From NCBI GenBank assembly GCA_041397845.1, contig JAWKVW010000008.1, positions 84,618 to 148,617 of the forward strand: a DNA stretch of 64,000 bases, written 5' to 3'. Below, one piece after another: positions 63,284 through 64,000 of the stretch (its first letter is position 1; every line of letters begins with the position of its first letter). A program made the position numbers and the translations under genes. Under the pieces are notes generated by a model, which was not told the origin of the DNA, did no database searches, and worked only from the letters and a program-made list of their open reading frames with translations. Source of the DNA: JAKPQE01 sp041397845 (GTDB lineage: Bacteria; Pseudomonadota; Alphaproteobacteria; Rhizobiales; JAKPQE01).

Positions 63284-63598
63284 GGCGGCATCTTTTAAGC
63301 TGCTTGTAACTGGTTGGATATTCTGCGATATTTACAAGAATCGGGGAGAGTCATTCGCATCTGGAGAAGCGTTCGCGTCATCCGTCGCGGTATTTGCGAC
63401 GGCTCACTTGTCGCGCCGATCCGTTCGATGCGAATGTCAGGCGGCTCGCCCCTCCGCGAGGGGGCAGTGCCTCAGGAAAGAAAACCGGAAATTTCCCGGC
63501 CGCCAGCGGCTTCGGGAAAGCCGGTTTTCGGTCGCGAGCACCCCTCCCGGGAAGAATGAATTCTGGCGCCCCCGGGGGAGGGTTCGGCGAGGAACCGG
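63244..63598. other. Divergent control region between dmpK and gntR
   Basis: These 355 bases contain the dmp promoter and palindromes at the left, an AT-rich central part (63260-63345) likely to hold the gntR promoter, and three GC-rich hairpins toward gntR. No gene is supported; short open frames here overlap the hairpins. Confidence 0.6.
63448..63582 (+). other. Three consecutive stem-loops in the gntR leader
   Basis: Hairpin 1 is GCCCCTC / GAGGGGC with CGC loop (63448-63465). Hairpin 2 has outer arms GAAAACCGG (63480-63488) / CCGGTTTTC (63521-63529) and inner arms TTTCCCG (63492-63498) / CGGGAAA (63513-63519). Hairpin 3 is CCCTCCCGGG (63542-63551) / CCCGGGGGAGGG (63571-63582, two extra bases) with inner AGAAT / ATTCT. 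They end just before the gntR ribosome site. They may be dispersed repeat elements or a regulatory leader. Confidence 0.55.
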
Positions 63599-64000
63599 AT
63601 GATGATGAGCGTTGTCGATCTCCTGTTGATGGAAGCGAGCGACGACAAGCCGCAATATCGCACCGCCATTGAGGAGGTCTACGCCAAGCTGCGCGGCGAG
63701 ATCCTGACCGGTGCCATGAAGCCCGGCGAGAAGCTGCGCGTCGAGCGCCTGCGCGCCGACTTCGGCGTCAGCGCGACGACCGTGCGCGAGGCGTTGTCGC
63801 GGCTGATGTCCGAGACTCTCGTCGTCAGCGAGAGCCAGAAGGGCTTTCGCGTCGCCCCGATTTCGCCCGAGGACTTCCGCTCCATTTCCGCCTTGCGGCG
63901 CGAGCTCGAGAAGATGGCGCTGCGCGAGTCTCTGCGCCTTGGCGACGATAGCTGGGAAGCCGCCGTCGTCGCCGCCTTCCACAAGCTCTCCAAGGTGGAG
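63599..64000 (+). CDS. GntR family transcriptional regulator, cut by window end
   Basis: The first 134 residues are visible. YAKLRGEILTGAMKPGEKLR then ADFGVSATTVREALSRL is the classic GntR winged helix. The following RRELEKMALRESLRLGD suggests an FCD-type ligand domain. ATG at 63599 (three in a row) has GAGGAACC upstream. It is divergent from the dmp operon and is its most likely regulator, probably a repressor released by phenol or a pathway intermediate. The C-terminal domain lies beyond the window. Confidence 0.9.
   Translation, partial: MMMSVVDLLLMEASDDKPQYRTAIEEVYAKLRGEILTGAMKPGEKLRVERLRADFGVSATTVREALSRLMSETLVVSESQKGFRVAPISPEDFRSISALRRELEKMALRESLRLGDDSWEAAVVAAFHKLSKVE

Overview
The window is about 64 kb of GC-rich DNA (strong G/C bias at third codon positions) from an alphaproteobacterium, most likely a member of the Hyphomicrobiales. 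The basis is gene content and order: comF next to grxC, secA / parvulin isomerase / argJ / mutT, a DnaA-domain-IV-like protein coupled to a DUF6456 protein, a Cys-less DsrC-like protein, a TIGR03808-type Tat protein, GluQRS, MeaB and a mesaconyl-CoA-hydratase-like MaoC protein (ethylmalonyl-CoA pathway). I cannot name a genus. No rRNA, tRNA, CRISPR array, insertion sequence or integrase was seen.

Region 1 (1-16.9 kb) is chromosomal housekeeping: grxC (partial), comF, a frameshifted SAM methyltransferase, a Flp-like prepilin, mutT-argJ-parvulin divergent from secA, a MaoC hydratase, a DNA glycosylase, a PLP dehydratase, the DUF6456/DnaA-like pair, an M48 lipoprotein protease, gluQRS, a DsrC-like protein and two small conserved-looking proteins. 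Region 2 (17-22.5 kb) is the succinate dehydrogenase locus sdhC-sdhD-sdhA, interrupted by a terminator-like hairpin and creD before sdhB. Region 3 (22.5-38.5 kb) is mixed: two YafK-type L,D-transpeptidases, an OsmC-family protein, accA, meaB, an Ala/Pro/Glu-rich membrane protein, a pyroglutamyl peptidase, a Tat-exported beta-helix protein, dihydroorotase, a MarR regulator divergent from a Met/Gly/Trp-rich Spy-like protein, a crotonase/acyl-CoA dehydrogenase pair and a TsaC/Sua5 enzyme.

Region 4 (38.5-48 kb) holds a partial hydrogenase-maturation set (hypC-hupK-hypF). It is followed by a GltD-like FeS flavoprotein, a second FAD oxidoreductase and korA/korB, subunits of a 2-oxoacid (probably 2-oxoglutarate):ferredoxin oxidoreductase. 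A FixK/FNR-like box precedes the set. The two flavoprotein genes carry many small indels and some substitutions.

Region 5 (48-64 kb, minus strand) is a nearly complete aerobic phenol pathway: multicomponent phenol hydroxylase (dmpK-L-M-N-O-P), ferredoxin dmpQ, catechol 2,3-dioxygenase dmpB, a heme-binding GlcG-like protein, and lower meta-cleavage genes dmpC, E, F, G, H, D. A membrane-anchored ABM protein, an HCCA-isomerase-like gene and a GST follow. Phenol would be hydroxylated to catechol, ring-cleaved, and converted to pyruvate and acetyl-CoA. The tautomerase dmpI is not in the window. A divergent GntR-type regulator (cut by the window end), not a DmpR-type sigma-54 activator, sits next to a promoter with palindromes in and beside its spacer.

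Most interesting points: the palindrome-bearing dmp promoter and the structured gntR leader; clustered indels at 42.7-45.0 kb and inside dmpB, dmpC and dmpF, which look more like local consensus error or very recent decay than old pseudogenes; creD within the sdh locus; and the Kor/flavoprotein set with its FixK-like box.
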